NCBI GenBank assembly: GCA_902517615.1
Contig: CABYCY010000012.1
Span: 1 to 40,231, forward strand
DNA: 40,231 nucleotides
DNA from: an uncultured Pelagibacteraceae bacterium
GTDB lineage: Bacteria > Pseudomonadota > Alphaproteobacteria > Pelagibacterales > Pelagibacteraceae
Direction: 5' to 3'
Positions 16,336 to 25,904 of this stretch are shown here, piece after piece (the stretch's first letter is position 1; each line of letters opens with the position of its first letter). The notes below the pieces were generated by a model, which worked only from the letters and a program-made list of their open reading frames with translations, did not search any database and was not told the origin of the DNA. The translations under genes were made by a program, and so were the position numbers.

Positions 16336-18117
16336 TTATTTAATAAACTCTATTTTTATTTTAGCTCCATCATTAATAGACATAAAATCAATTTCACCAT
16401 TATGGTCGTTAATAATTTTGCTAACAATTGAAAGTCCCAATCCTGTTCCGTTTTTTTTTGTTGTAAAGTATGGATTTAAAATATTTTTAATGTTTGTTGC
16501 AAATATCCCAAATCCGACACCCGTATCCACAATTGTTACCATGATGTGGTTATTAAAATTGTTAACTTCAATAGTTATTTTTTTACTTATATTGCTGTGA
16601 TTTTCTGCTTTTTGCTGAATACTTTCTATAGAATTTTTGATTAAATTAAGAAATACTCTTCCAAGCTGCTCCTTATCGCTATTTAAAAATATGCGCTCTT
16701 CATTACTTTTGAGAGAAATATCAATTGTTTTATCTAACTCAGTTAATAGATTGATATTTTCTTTTATAATTTGGACTAAATTATTTTCTTTAAAAATAGG
16801 TTTTGGCATTCTAGCAAAATCAGAAAATTCGTTAACTAATTTTCCAATTTGTTTTATTTGATTATTTATAATTTTTAAATTTTCTTCAAAGTTTCTTCTA
16901 TCACTTTCTTTAACTTCATTTGAAAATTTAGTTTTCATTCTATCAATTGTTAATTGGATGGGTGTTAAAGGATTTTTAATTTCATGGGCTAATTTTCTTG
17001 CTAAGTTGCTCCAAGCTTCATGTCTTTCATTAATAATTAATTTTTCCTGTTGGCTTCTGAGTCTATCAATCATTAAATTAAAATTTTTATTTAAAATTTC
17101 TAAATCTTTGTCCGTTTTTACTTCAGGAACTTTGGTGTCAAACTTTCCTTCACCAATAGACACAGAAGCATATATTAAATTATTGATTGATCTAAAAAAT
17201 CTTGAGGAAAATCTTATCGCAATAGATATAGATACAAACAAAAGGACACTAACAATAATTACATAAATAATTGCAAATGAAATTTTAATTCCAGTACTTT
17301 TTTCTTCTACTGTATAATAAAAATTTATAGCCTCTTGAGACTCTGTTAGGTATTTTGAAATATCTTTATCTAGATACTTGACTACGTATAAGAATCTATT
17401 TTCAAAATTTTGTAGTCGCATTATTGCTGCAGATATATTTTCTGGAGCATTTAAAATTTTTAATGGCCTGTCATCATCAATAACTAAAGCTAGCGCTTTA
17501 TCTACTGGGGGTACATATGGCTGATTATCTTTAAGAGATGTAAACAATAATTTTTTTTCAATATTGATAATATGGATTTCATCTACATTTCGTATAAGTT
17601 TTTGTGTATCTAGAAATCTTTTATACTCCTTAGGATTATCATTTAAGAATCTTTTACTTTTGTTAGTATCAAATGCTATTAAAACTATATCTGATTGAAT
17701 TTTGTTTCTAATTTCATCTACATAATTTTTAGCTAGTTCGTATGAATTATTGACAACTGTTGTAACTTTTTTGTCAAAGTATTTTTCAAGTGCAAAAGAA
17801 AATAAAAATAATGAAAATATTGAAATTAAAATTGATGGAATTAATGTAAATAAAGCAAATACGGTGATATATTTTTTGTTAGATTTTAATCCATCACGAT
17901 CAATATCAGTTTTTATTGCTTTTTTTATTTCAAAAAAAATAAAAACAAAAAATGATAATAATAGAATAATATTTAATACTAAAAGATACTGTAGGTTTTT
18001 GTCTGTTAATTCAATAAAACCTTTATCTATAAAAGTTAAAAATGTTAAAAAACCTATCGATAATGTGATAATAAATAATACTATTAGATAAATGTTTTTT
18101 TTAATAAAATCTGACAT
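16336..18117 (-). CDS. ntrY: NtrY-type membrane sensor histidine kinase, short form
   Basis: NtrY is the sensor kinase that phosphorylates NtrX, linked in other alphaproteobacteria to nitrogen, redox or envelope signals. It has 593 residues: membrane segments at about 8-30, 42-63 and 84-110, a periplasmic region to about 278, a fourth membrane segment at 279-303, HAMP at about 302-355, HisKA with phospho-acceptor His378 (LARKLAHEIKNPLTP), and an HATPase with N box NLIKNSIESI, G1 VDTGVGFG and G2 TGLGLSI. Most NtrY proteins are over 700 residues and carry a PAS domain between HAMP and HisKA; here only about 10 residues separate them. It heads the ntrY-ntrX-trkA-trkH group. Its ATG is only 28 bases from the divergent ispDF start. 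Confidence 0.93.
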   Translation of the reverse strand: MSDFIKKNIYLIVLFIITLSIGFLTFLTFIDKGFIELTDKNLQYLLVLNIILLLSFFVFIFFEIKKAIKTDIDRDGLKSNKKYITVFALFTLIPSILISIFSLFLFSFALEKYFDKKVTTVVNNSYELAKNYVDEIRNKIQSDIVLIAFDTNKSKRFLNDNPKEYKRFLDTQKLIRNVDEIHIINIEKKLLFTSLKDNQPYVPPVDKALALVIDDDRPLKILNAPENISAAIMRLQNFENRFLYVVKYLDKDISKYLTESQEAINFYYTVEEKSTGIKISFAIIYVIIVSVLLFVSISIAIRFSSRFFRSINNLIYASVSIGEGKFDTKVPEVKTDKDLEILNKNFNLMIDRLRSQQEKLIINERHEAWSNLARKLAHEIKNPLTPIQLTIDRMKTKFSNEVKESDRRNFEENLKIINNQIKQIGKLVNEFSDFARMPKPIFKENNLVQIIKENINLLTELDKTIDISLKSNEERIFLNSDKEQLGRVFLNLIKNSIESIQQKAENHSNISKKITIEVNNFNNHIMVTIVDTGVGFGIFATNIKNILNPYFTTKKNGTGLGLSIVSKIINDHNGEIDFMSINDGAKIKIEFIK

Positions 18118-18145
18118 TCAGGCGCAAAAATCTCAAAAATAATAT
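18118..18145. promoter_or_regulatory. 28-base divergent gap between ntrY and ispDF
   Basis: The two start codons face away from each other across only 28 bases (CAGGCGCAAAAATC and on). This is too short for two complete promoters, so at least one promoter must lie inside the opposite coding sequence. I see no clear -35/-10 pair within the gap. Confidence 0.5.
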
Positions 18146-19246
18146 ATGAGTAACTATTTTATAATACTAGCATCAGGACAAAGCAAAAGATTTAATGCGA
18201 AAAAACCAAAACAGTTTAATATTTATAAAAATAAGCCCCTTTTTTTACACTCTATACATAAAAGCTTAGATTCAAAACTATTCAAAAAAATTATTTTGGT
18301 TGTTAACAAAAGAAATTATATAAAAGAAAAATTTCCCAAAAATGTCATTATTTTAAACGGAGGAAAAGAAAGATGCGATTCATCGTTGAAAGCATTAAAA
18401 TATATAAAAAAATTTAATCCTACAAATGTATTGATACATGATGCAGCTAGACCTAATTTTTCAATTAAACTTTTAGAGAAGCTTATTAATGCACTTCAAA
18501 AAAATATAGCTGTTGTGCCTGCTATAAAATCAAAAGATACAATAAAATACAAAATTAAAAATGCTTATTATAATTTAAATCGTGATAAATCTGTTCTAAC
18601 CCAAACGCCTCAAGCTTTCAAATTTAAAAATCTTTATAATTTATCTATCAAACAAAAACAAAATATAACTGATGAGGCAACATTATTTATAGAAAATAAT
18701 AAAAAAATTAAATTTATAAATGGTGAAAATTTGAATAGCAAGATTACTTTCAAAGAAGATATAGAGAATAAAAAAATATTTTATGGAATTGGATTTGATA
18801 TACACAGGTTAATTAAAGGAAAAAAACTTTTCTTGGGGGGTATTAAAATACCTTTTCACTCAGGACTAAAAGGTCATTCTGATGGGGATGTTATAATTCA
18901 TTCCATAATAGATTCACTTCTAGGTGCAATGAGAAAAAAAGATATTGGAACCTTCTTTCCAGATAATAATAAAAAATTTAAAAATATAAGATCACCAAAT
19001 ATGCTAAAACCTATTGTTAAAATATTAGAAAAAAATAATTTTTATATTAACAACATTGATATTAATTTAATCTGTGAACAACCAAAAGTTTCAAAATATA
19101 GAAACAGAATATTAAAATCATTATCAAATTTGTTAAATCTAGATAAAGAACTAATAAACCTTAAAGGTAAAACTGTAGAAAAACTTGGATTAATTGGAAA
19201 GGAAAAAGCTATAGCTTGTGAAGTTATTTGTTCAATATCAGAATGA
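18146..19246 (+). CDS. ispDF: Bifunctional IspD/IspF isoprenoid enzyme
   Basis: This fused enzyme carries out two steps of the non-mevalonate isoprenoid pathway: CTP-dependent formation of 4-diphosphocytidyl-methylerythritol (IspD) and formation of methylerythritol cyclodiphosphate (IspF). The IspD domain is at about 1-208, with an N-terminal ILASGQSKRF nucleotide loop, HDAARP at 98-103 and TQTPQAF at 152-158. The IspF domain is at about 212-366, with the metal ligands Asp218 and His220 in GFDIH, GHSDGD at 243-248 and His252. The fusion is common in alphaproteobacteria, and the 366-residue length fits. The IspD loop is ASG rather than the usual AAG. The stop overlaps the pgpA start by 4 bases (ATGA). 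Confidence 0.95.
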   Translation: MSNYFIILASGQSKRFNAKKPKQFNIYKNKPLFLHSIHKSLDSKLFKKIILVVNKRNYIKEKFPKNVIILNGGKERCDSSLKALKYIKKFNPTNVLIHDAARPNFSIKLLEKLINALQKNIAVVPAIKSKDTIKYKIKNAYYNLNRDKSVLTQTPQAFKFKNLYNLSIKQKQNITDEATLFIENNKKIKFINGENLNSKITFKEDIENKKIFYGIGFDIHRLIKGKKLFLGGIKIPFHSGLKGHSDGDVIIHSIIDSLLGAMRKKDIGTFFPDNNKKFKNIRSPNMLKPIVKILEKNNFYINNIDINLICEQPKVSKYRNRILKSLSNLLNLDKELINLKGKTVEKLGLIGKEKAIACEVICSISE

Positions 19247-19734
19247 AAAAAATCAATGTATTATTATCTACTTTCTTTGGTTATGGTTATTTAACTAAAA
19301 TCCCTGGCACAGTTACTTCTGCTGTAACCGCTCTTTTTATTTATATAGCTTATGAAATACTTGGATACACTGATCTTAAATTTTCAATAATTTTTTTTGG
19401 TCTTTTATTTTTCTATTCCTTTTACGCTGTAAAGGATGCTGAAAGCGAATTTAAGAATAAAGATCCTAGACAAATAGTTATTGATGAAGTGTTGGGCCAA
19501 GCTATGCCTTTAATTCTTTTATTACATCTAAATCAGAGCAATCAATTAAGTTTACCAATTGAAATTTATTATGTGTTGTCTTTTATTTTTTTTAGATTTT
19601 TTGACATTTTAAAACCATTTCCGGTAAGTTATTTTGACAAAAATCACAAAAACTATTTTGGAATAATTATGGATGATATAATGGCTGGGTTATATTCGAT
19701 GATATTAATTTACTTAATAAGTCTAAAATTCTAA
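19243..19734 (+). CDS. pgpA: Phosphatidylglycerophosphatase A
   Basis: PgpA dephosphorylates phosphatidylglycerophosphate to phosphatidylglycerol at the inner membrane. The start is taken as the ATG at 19243, which gives ATGA overlap with ispDF and begins MKKINVLL, for 163 residues; a longer frame from 19228 lies inside ispDF and is not needed. Family signatures are the N-terminal TFFGYGYLTKIPGTVTS, IVIDEVLGQAMPL near residue 83, FRFFDILKPFPVSYFD, and the C-terminal GIIMDDIMAGLYS. Three or four membrane segments are visible. The gene order ispDF-pgpA-pncC, with overlaps at each junction, indicates one transcript. Confidence 0.93.
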   Translation: MKKINVLLSTFFGYGYLTKIPGTVTSAVTALFIYIAYEILGYTDLKFSIIFFGLLFFYSFYAVKDAESEFKNKDPRQIVIDEVLGQAMPLILLLHLNQSNQLSLPIEIYYVLSFIFFRFFDILKPFPVSYFDKNHKNYFGIIMDDIMAGLYSMILIYLISLKF

Positions 19735-20198
19735 TGAGCATTCAATCACTTCATAAAAAACTAATTAAAAAAAAATTAACCATATCTGTGGCTGAGTCTT
19801 GTACAGGCGGATTGCTAGCTCATAATTTAACCAAATTAGCTAATTCATCAAAATACTTTCAAATGGGTCTTACAACCTACTCTAATCAAGCAAAAATTAA
19901 GATATTAAAAGTAAATAAAAATATTATTCAAAAACATGGTGCTGTTAGCAAAGAGTGTTGCAAAGCAATGGTTCAAAATTTATCTAAAATCTCAAAGAGT
20001 AAAATTAATGTGTCAATAACTGGAATAGCTGGTCCAGGTGGAGGATCAAAGAAAAAACCAGTTGGTCTAGTTTATGTCGGTATTAAAAAAGGTAAAACTT
20101 TGCTACTTAAAGAAAATAAATATAAATCAAAAAATCGCAATTCAATCCAAAAATCAACAGTTAGTACTGTTATCAAGATAATTGATAATATTATTTAA
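19734..20198 (+). CDS. pncC: Nicotinamide-nucleotide amidohydrolase (CinA C-terminal domain protein)
   Basis: This stand-alone CinA C-terminal domain (154 residues) deamidates nicotinamide mononucleotide to nicotinate mononucleotide in NAD recycling. Motifs are SVAESCTGGLLAH with Ser22, GLTTYSNQAKIK with Tyr49 and Lys54 (the spacing expected for the conserved Ser-Tyr-Lys group), GAVSKECCKAM, and ITGIAGPGGGSKKKPVGLVYVGI. The N-terminal nucleotide-binding domain of full CinA is absent, as in most short PncC proteins. The ATG overlaps the pgpA stop by one base. The 3' end overlaps the converging coq10-like gene by 8 bases, leaving no room for a separate terminator. Confidence 0.93.
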   Translation: MSIQSLHKKLIKKKLTISVAESCTGGLLAHNLTKLANSSKYFQMGLTTYSNQAKIKILKVNKNIIQKHGAVSKECCKAMVQNLSKISKSKINVSITGIAGPGGGSKKKPVGLVYVGIKKGKTLLLKENKYKSKNRNSIQKSTVSTVIKIIDNII

Positions 20199-20646
20199 AG
20201 CTTTCAGCTCTTTTTTGAAAAGCATCTGCTATTTTTTCTAAACCAAATTGAAAAGATTTAGTCATCAAAATATTTAAAAATTTATTTTCTATTTCAAAAT
20301 CTATATCAAAAACAACTTCAGTTTTGTAACCATCACTTGCATTTCCTTTTTCAATAAATTTCCAATTATTTTCTAAATGATTTAATGGTCCTCCTAAATT
20401 TACAACATGAATATGATCAGTTTTTTTATTAAATTTAACATCACTTTTAAATGTATCTTTAAAAGGCCCCTTACCTATTGTAAGATCTGCAATTATGTTT
20501 ATTGAATCACCATTATCACTTCTTTCGTAAACTTTTGAGTCATCACAAAATGGAATAAACTCTGGATATTTTTCAATATCTAAAACAAACTCTATAAGTT
20601 TATCTTTTCTATTATTGATTAATCTCGTAACTGATGCTTTTGGCAT
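20191..20646 (-). CDS. Coq10/RatA-type START-domain ubiquinone-binding protein
   Basis: This is a small SRPBCC/START-like protein of 151 residues (polyketide cyclase or Coq10 family). Visible family stretches are RLINNRKDKLIEFVLDIEKYPEFIPFC, LTIGKGPFKDTF and GGPLNHLENNWKFIE, then DIDFEIENKFLNILM. Coq10 proteins bind ubiquinone and assist its delivery or biosynthesis; the bacterial relatives are sometimes called RatA. It follows lipA with a one-base overlap (TAATG), a pairing conserved in alphaproteobacteria. It converges on pncC with an 8-base overlap at the 3' ends. The family assignment is firm; the exact role is known only by analogy. Confidence 0.88.
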   Translation of the reverse strand: MPKASVTRLINNRKDKLIEFVLDIEKYPEFIPFCDDSKVYERSDNGDSINIIADLTIGKGPFKDTFKSDVKFNKKTDHIHVVNLGGPLNHLENNWKFIEKGNASDGYKTEVVFDIDFEIENKFLNILMTKSFQFGLEKIADAFQKRAESFK

Positions 20647-21572
20647 TAATTGTTTTGTAATCTTTTTTCTTTAAGTTTCGCAAAATCTTCATCTGCATGA
20701 TACGAAGATCTAGTTAAAGGCGATGAAGAAACTAATAAAAAGCCTTTTGTTTTAGCAATATTTTCTAAATCTTTAAATTCATCAGGATGATAATATCTAC
20801 TTAAAGGATGGTGCTTTGGTGATGGTTGTAAGTATTGGCCAATAGTTAGAAAATCTACTTCTGCATATCTTAAATCATCCATTACTTGAATTAATTCATC
20901 CTTGTCTTCACCAAGGCCAACCATTAGACCAGATTTTGTAAAAACTTTTTTATTAAATTTTTTAACGTTTTTTAATAGTTCTAAGGATCCAAAGTATCTA
21001 GCGCCAGGTCTAACCTTAAGATAAAGACGTGGAACAGTTTCAATGTTATGATTAAAAACATCTAAATCTGCTTCTAGAATTTTTTTGTATGAATCCCCTT
21101 TTCTTAAAAAATCAGGTGTCAAAACCTCTATTGAAGTGTTTGGGTTTTTTTTTCTTGTAGCATTAATCACTTCAAAGAAATGATTTGAACCACCGTCACT
21201 AAGATCGTCTCTATCAACTGATGTTATAACAACATGTTTTAAATTTAATTTCTTCACAGCATTTGATATTTTATATGGTTCAAATGGATCTAAACTTTCA
21301 GGTTTACCTGTTTTGACGTCACAGAAGGCACAAGCCCTTGTACAAGTATCACCCATAATCATAAATGTTGCATGTCTCTTGCTCCAGCATTCAGTTATAT
21401 TTGGGCAATTTGCTTCCTGACATACGGTCACTAAGTTGTTTTGATTAACAACTGTTTTTGTTAAAAAAAATTCTTTACTATTTGATAATTTTGATCTTAT
21501 CCAATCAGGTTTTTTCTTAATTGGATTAATAGGTTTATTGACCTTTTCAGGATGTCTAATTTTAGTCCTCAT
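20646..21572 (-). CDS. lipA: Lipoyl synthase
   Basis: This radical-SAM enzyme inserts two sulfurs into protein-bound octanoyl chains to form lipoate for 2-oxoacid dehydrogenases and the glycine cleavage system. The 308 residues carry the auxiliary cluster cysteines Cys51, Cys56 and Cys62 ([12 protein letters not shown]) and the radical-SAM cysteines Cys77, Cys81 and Cys84 (CTRACAFC). The conserved serine motif RSSYHADE is near the C-terminus. Also typical are [16 protein letters not shown] and [17 protein letters not shown]. The start lies 11 bases inside the ftsB 3' end. In many alphaproteobacteria pyruvate dehydrogenase genes lie between ftsB and lipA; here they are absent. Confidence 0.97.
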   Translation of the reverse strand: MRTKIRHPEKVNKPINPIKKKPDWIRSKLSNSKEFFLTKTVVNQNNLVTVCQEANCPNITECWSKRHATFMIMGDTCTRACAFCDVKTGKPESLDPFEPYKISNAVKKLNLKHVVITSVDRDDLSDGGSNHFFEVINATRKKNPNTSIEVLTPDFLRKGDSYKKILEADLDVFNHNIETVPRLYLKVRPGARYFGSLELLKNVKKFNKKVFTKSGLMVGLGEDKDELIQVMDDLRYAEVDFLTIGQYLQPSPKHHPLSRYYHPDEFKDLENIAKTKGFLLVSSSPLTRSSYHADEDFAKLKEKRLQNN

Positions 21573-21864
21573 TTTTTTTTATTATATAAATTGTTTCATT
21601 TTTTTTGCCAAACAAAAATCGTTCTCTAATTAAAGTCTCAATATAGTCTAGATCTAAATTAGTACTTAGAAGTGAATTTTTATGATCCATATCTTCTATT
21701 TTGCTAGTTAAGGATAATTCCTCTTTTTTCAAGTTGGACAAAAGATCCTTTTTTTCTATATACGAAAAAAGGCCTCTTTCACCAGAAACTAGATTAAAAC
21801 CAAAGTACAAAATAAGAAAAACAGAAATTAATAAAAAATAATTTCTTTTTATTAATCGAAGCAT
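21562..21864 (-). CDS. ftsB: FtsB/DivIC-type septum formation initiator
   Basis: This small bitopic membrane protein (100 residues) of the cell-division complex has a short cytoplasmic N-terminus, a membrane helix at about 9-26 ([18 protein letters not shown]), a coiled coil at about 38-70 ([19 protein letters not shown]) and the C-terminal segment [16 protein letters not shown] that matches the FtsB/DivIC family ending. The position directly after eno (one-base overlap) is the standard alphaproteobacterial and gammaproteobacterial context for ftsB. Its 3' end overlaps lipA by 11 bases. Confidence 0.88.
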   Translation of the reverse strand: MLRLIKRNYFLLISVFLILYFGFNLVSGERGLFSYIEKKDLLSNLKKEELSLTSKIEDMDHKNSLLSTNLDLDYIETLIRERFLFGKKNETIYIIKKNED

Positions 21865-23117
21865 TAATTGATCTTATTCATCCTCGCTTTTTTTCCAAGT
21901 TCTTCTTCAATCCGTATTAATTGATTATATTTTGCAACCCTTTCAGATCTAGCTAATGATCCAGTTTTAATTTGATTTGAATTAGTCCCTACTGCTAAAT
22001 CAGCAATAAAAGTATCTTCACTATCTCCTGATCTGTGAGATATTATAGTTTTATATCCAATTGTTTGAGCAAATTTTATTACATCCAGTGTTTCTGAAAC
22101 TGTACCAATTTGATTTAGCTTAATTAGAATTGAATTTGATGAGATGTTTAAAAAACCTTTCTTTAATCTTTCAAGGTTTGTTACATATAAATCATCGCCT
22201 ACTATCTGAACTTTTTTAACTGATTTCATTAATTTATTCCATGCCAACCAATCATTTTCTGCAAATGGGTCTTCAATTGATTTAATTTTATACTTTTTGA
22301 TAATTTTTTGATATTCTTTAATAGATTTTTCTGTTGAAATATAATTTTTTGAGTGAATTGAGTATTTGTTTTTTTTAAATAATTCATTTGCAGCCACATC
22401 TAAACAAATTGAAACGTCTTTACCATTTTTAAAACCTGATTTTCTAATTGCACTTACAATCAAATCTAAGGCTTGATTATTACTGCTTATCATTGGTGCA
22501 AATCCACCTTCATCACCAACAGATGTTGATAAGCCTTTATCTTTAATCAATTTACTAAGGTTTTTAATGACTACAAAACAAATTCTCATAGCATCAGAAA
22601 AACTTTTTGCTCGGTCAGGTCTGATCATAAATTCTTGAATTCTAAGACCATTATCTGCATGAGCTCCTCCATTAATAATATTCATTAATGGATAAGGTAA
22701 CTGATAATTTTTTTTTTGAGAGAAAGTTTTATATAAAGGTAATCTTTTTGCTTTTGCAGAAAGTTTTTTAACTGCCATTGAAACAGCTAACATTGTATTT
22801 GCACCTAGATTAGTTTTTTGTCTTGTACCATCAAGGTTAATTAACAAAGTATCAATTCTTTCTTGGTTATGAATACTTTGTGCTTTTAATTTTTTAGAGA
22901 TTTTTGTGTTAATTAAATTAACAGCATTTAAAACACTTTTTCCTAAATACCTTTTATTATTATCTCTTTTTTCAAAAGCTTCAAAAGTACCTTTAGATGC
23001 CCCTGAAGGACAAATAGCAGAAGCACTATTATTTTTTATATAAACTTCCGCTTCAACAGTGGGATTTCCTCTGCTGTCAAATACTTGACGTCCTTTTACT
23101 TTTAAAATCTTGCTCAA
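21864..23117 (-). CDS. eno: Enolase
   Basis: Enolase interconverts 2-phosphoglycerate and phosphoenolpyruvate. The 417 residues start at a TTG (23115-23117), giving [20 protein letters not shown], the canonical N-terminus; the next in-frame codons upstream hold no other start before a stop. Active-site segments are [17 protein letters not shown] at about 148-164, GDEGGFAP at 201-208, [29 protein letters not shown] and [18 protein letters not shown]. The TTG start overlaps the kdsA stop by 4 bases, so initiation is probably coupled to the end of kdsA translation. ftsB follows with a one-base overlap. Confidence 0.97.
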   Translation of the reverse strand: MSKILKVKGRQVFDSRGNPTVEAEVYIKNNSASAICPSGASKGTFEAFEKRDNNKRYLGKSVLNAVNLINTKISKKLKAQSIHNQERIDTLLINLDGTRQKTNLGANTMLAVSMAVKKLSAKAKRLPLYKTFSQKKNYQLPYPLMNIINGGAHADNGLRIQEFMIRPDRAKSFSDAMRICFVVIKNLSKLIKDKGLSTSVGDEGGFAPMISSNNQALDLIVSAIRKSGFKNGKDVSICLDVAANELFKKNKYSIHSKNYISTEKSIKEYQKIIKKYKIKSIEDPFAENDWLAWNKLMKSVKKVQIVGDDLYVTNLERLKKGFLNISSNSILIKLNQIGTVSETLDVIKFAQTIGYKTIISHRSGDSEDTFIADLAVGTNSNQIKTGSLARSERVAKYNQLIRIEEELGKKARMNKIN

Positions 23118-23941
23118 TATTTTTTTATTAGATTATCTATATCGTGTAATTGTTTTAATAGATTCTCTAATTTATTCAATGGTACCATGTTAGGACCATC
23201 TGATGGTGCATTGTCTGGATCTTGATGAGTTTCAATAAAAACTCCAGCAACGCCTACAGCAACCGCTGCTCTTGCTAAATATTCTACAAATTCTCTTTGA
23301 CCTCCTGAAGACTCACCTTGTCCACCTGGCTGTTGAACTGAATGAGTTGCATCAAAAATAACTGGGTAACCATTTTTTGCCATGATTGGTAATGATCTCA
23401 TATCTGAAACTAAAGTATTGTATCCAAAACTCGCACCTCTTTCTGTAACTAAAATATTTTTATTTCCAGAATCTGAAATTTTTTTTGTAACATTAACCAT
23501 ATCCCATGGTGCCAAGAACTGTCCCTTTTTGACATTAATAATTTTATTTGTTTTGGCCGCTGCTATCAAAAGATCTGTTTGTCTACACAAGAAAGCTGGT
23601 ATTTGTAAAACATCAACATGATTAGCTAATACAGAACATTGATCAGCATTATGAATATCAGTTAAAATTGGAACATTTAATTCTTTTTTAATTTTGTCAA
23701 AAATTGGTAATGAAGCTTCAAGACCTGCGCCCCTTTTTCCTTTTAAGCTTGTTCTGTTTGCTTTATCAAAAGAAGTTTTATAGATAAATCCTAGCCCAAA
23801 TTTTTTTGTAATTTCTTGAATTTTACCAGCCATATCCATTGCATGCTGTTCAGTTTCAAGTTGGCATGGTCCAGCGATGATACAAATCTTGTTATCATTT
23901 GAAATTTCAATATGTTCACAATTAACTTTAGTGCTGCTCAT
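23114..23941 (-). CDS. kdsA: 3-deoxy-D-manno-octulosonate 8-phosphate synthase
   Basis: KdsA condenses phosphoenolpyruvate and arabinose 5-phosphate to Kdo-8-phosphate, the precursor of the inner core sugar that joins lipid A to the rest of LPS. The 275-residue barrel shows [19 protein letters not shown] at 20-38, [78 protein letters not shown] and [20 protein letters not shown]. All are intact. It lies between pyrG and eno with 4-base overlaps on both sides, the classic alphaproteobacterial order, and agrees with the lipid A genes at the right end of the window. Confidence 0.97.
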   Translation of the reverse strand: MSSTKVNCEHIEISNDNKICIIAGPCQLETEQHAMDMAGKIQEITKKFGLGFIYKTSFDKANRTSLKGKRGAGLEASLPIFDKIKKELNVPILTDIHNADQCSVLANHVDVLQIPAFLCRQTDLLIAAAKTNKIINVKKGQFLAPWDMVNVTKKISDSGNKNILVTERGASFGYNTLVSDMRSLPIMAKNGYPVIFDATHSVQQPGGQGESSGGQREFVEYLARAAVAVGVAGVFIETHQDPDNAPSDGPNMVPLNKLENLLKQLHDIDNLIKKY

Positions 23942-25554
23942 TTATGATTTTTTGCTGCCTTGATAAAAGATGAGAATAAAGGATGAGGAGCCAAAGGTCT
24001 AGATTTAAATTCTGGATGGAACTGCACACCAATAAACCATGGGTGATTTTTTAATTCTATAATCTCTGGAAGTCTATTATCTGGTGATAAACCTGAAAAA
24101 ATCATACCTTTTTTTTCAAATTTATCTTTAAAGGCAATATTCACTTCATATCTATGTCTATGTCTTTCTTTGATTAATTTCGATTTATATATTTTTCTAA
24201 TCTGTGAATTTTTTTTAAGTTTAGCGTCATAAGAACCTAGCCTCATTGTCCCACCAAGTTCTTTATTCGTTCCTTTGATTTTTTTACCATCTTTGGTCCA
24301 TTCATTAATTAAACCAATTATTGGTAAACCCCTTTTATCAAATTCACTTGAAGTAGCATTTTTAAGATTTAATTTATTTCTCGCAAATTCAATAATTGCC
24401 ATTTGCATTCCATAACAAATACCCAAAAAAGGAATTTTATTTTTTCTAGCATATTTAATCGCTTCGATTTTTCCATTTGTTCCTCTTTTGCCAAATCCGC
24501 CTGGTATTAGAATTCCTGAAATTCCTTTTAATTTTTTCTTTATTTCTGAAATTTTTAATTTTTCTGAGTCTATTCTTGATAGATTAACTTTAATTTTATT
24601 TTCTATTCCGCCGTGAGTTAATGCTTCGTCTAAAGATTTATAAGCATCTTTTAGTTCGACATATTTACCAATAATAGCAATGTTAACTTGTTTCTTATTT
24701 TGTAAAATAATTTTAGTAATTTTTTTCCAAGGATTGAGATTTGCTGGTTTTTTTGATTTTAATTTAAAATAATTTAAAACCTGAATATCTAATTTTTCTT
24801 TATAAAAGCTCATAGGAGCTTCATAAATAGTTCTAACATCAACTGTCTGTATTACGTTTTTAATATCAACATTACAGAACAATGAAATTTTCTTTCTATG
24901 TTCTAATGGAATTGGTCTTTCTGATCTACAAATAATAATATCTGGCTGAATACCTATGCTTCTTAACTCTTTAACTGAATGTTGAGTAGGTTTTGTTTTA
25001 ATTTCATCTGAGGCTTTCAAGTAAGGTACTAATGTTAAATGAATAAATAACGCATTCTTTTTACCGACATCATTAGCAAACTGTCGTATTGCTTCTACAA
25101 ACGGTAAGCTTTCTATATCTCCTACGATTCCACCAATTTCACAAATAACAAAATCTTCTTTAGATAAATCGTTTTTAATAAACTGTTTTATACGATTTGT
25201 TATATGAGGAATAACTTGAACTGTTTTACCTAAATACTCACCTTTTCTCTCTTTTTTAAGAACATCGTTATAAATTTTTCCTGTTGTAATATTGTCAGAT
25301 TTTTTTGCTGATACACCCGAAAATCTTTCGTAATGACCAAGATCCAAATCAGTTTCTGCCCCATCATCAGTGACATAAACTTCTCCATGTTGAAATGGGC
25401 TCATAGTTCCAGGATCAACATTTAAATATGGATCTAATTTTCTTAATCTAACTTTATAACCTCTTGATTGTAACAAATAAGCTAGTGACGCTGAAGAGAG
25501 ACCTTTGCCTAGTGAAGAAACCACGCCGCCGGTGACAAATATATATCGCGCCAT
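23938..25554 (-). CDS. pyrG: CTP synthase
   Basis: CTP synthase aminates UTP to CTP using glutamine and ATP. The 538 residues have an N-terminal synthetase domain at about 1-268 ([48 protein letters not shown]) and a C-terminal class I glutamine amidotransferase domain with nucleophile Cys380 (FLGICYGMQ), PGGFGKRG at about 351-358 and the histidine-glutamate pair in GVQFHPEF near the C-terminus. The start codon is preceded by a 44-base gap after secG. The gene is the third of the tpiA-secG-pyrG-kdsA-eno group. Among other products it supplies CTP for IspD and for Kdo activation. Confidence 0.98.
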   Translation of the reverse strand: MARYIFVTGGVVSSLGKGLSSASLAYLLQSRGYKVRLRKLDPYLNVDPGTMSPFQHGEVYVTDDGAETDLDLGHYERFSGVSAKKSDNITTGKIYNDVLKKERKGEYLGKTVQVIPHITNRIKQFIKNDLSKEDFVICEIGGIVGDIESLPFVEAIRQFANDVGKKNALFIHLTLVPYLKASDEIKTKPTQHSVKELRSIGIQPDIIICRSERPIPLEHRKKISLFCNVDIKNVIQTVDVRTIYEAPMSFYKEKLDIQVLNYFKLKSKKPANLNPWKKITKIILQNKKQVNIAIIGKYVELKDAYKSLDEALTHGGIENKIKVNLSRIDSEKLKISEIKKKLKGISGILIPGGFGKRGTNGKIEAIKYARKNKIPFLGICYGMQMAIIEFARNKLNLKNATSSEFDKRGLPIIGLINEWTKDGKKIKGTNKELGGTMRLGSYDAKLKKNSQIRKIYKSKLIKERHRHRYEVNIAFKDKFEKKGMIFSGLSPDNRLPEIIELKNHPWFIGVQFHPEFKSRPLAPHPLFSSFIKAAKNHK

Positions 25555-25598
25555 GGAATTATCTTATAGCGAAGAAAAAATGAAATTAAAAGTATTAA

Positions 25599-25898
25599 TT
25601 AATTATTTTCTGGAATTGCAGGAGTATCCTCAGTTTTTTCCTCTACTGTATCTAAAACTGAGCCAGTTGGTGTAAGTTCTGATCTTGAAATAATTGTTAG
25701 AGCTAAACTACATATAATAAATAAAGTTGCTACAATTGCTGTAGCTTTAGTCATAAAACTCCCAGCTGATCTTGATAACATAAAGTTCTCTTGTGAAACA
25801 CCAATACCAAGTGCACCTCCTTCTGATTTCTGTAGTAAGACTAACAAAACCAGAATAACCGCAAGTATGATGTTAATTACAAGTAATAAAGTTTCCAT
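25599..25898 (-). CDS. secG: Protein-export membrane protein SecG
   Basis: SecG is an accessory subunit of the SecYEG protein translocation channel. The 99 residues hold two membrane helices, at about 2-21 and 51-71, separated by the conserved loop LLQKSEGGALGIG and a SRSAGSFMTKAT segment, followed by an acidic C-terminal tail. The position between tpiA (6-base gap) and pyrG is the usual one in alphaproteobacteria. Confidence 0.94.
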   Translation of the reverse strand: METLLLVINIILAVILVLLVLLQKSEGGALGIGVSQENFMLSRSAGSFMTKATAIVATLFIICSLALTIISRSELTPTGSVLDTVEEKTEDTPAIPENN

Positions 25899-25904
25899 GT
25901 GGCT

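Noticed and set aside
19228..19242. Upstream ATG that would lengthen PgpA by five residues
   Set aside because: The ATG at 19243 gives the usual ATGA overlap with ispDF and a better N-terminus (MKKINVLL).
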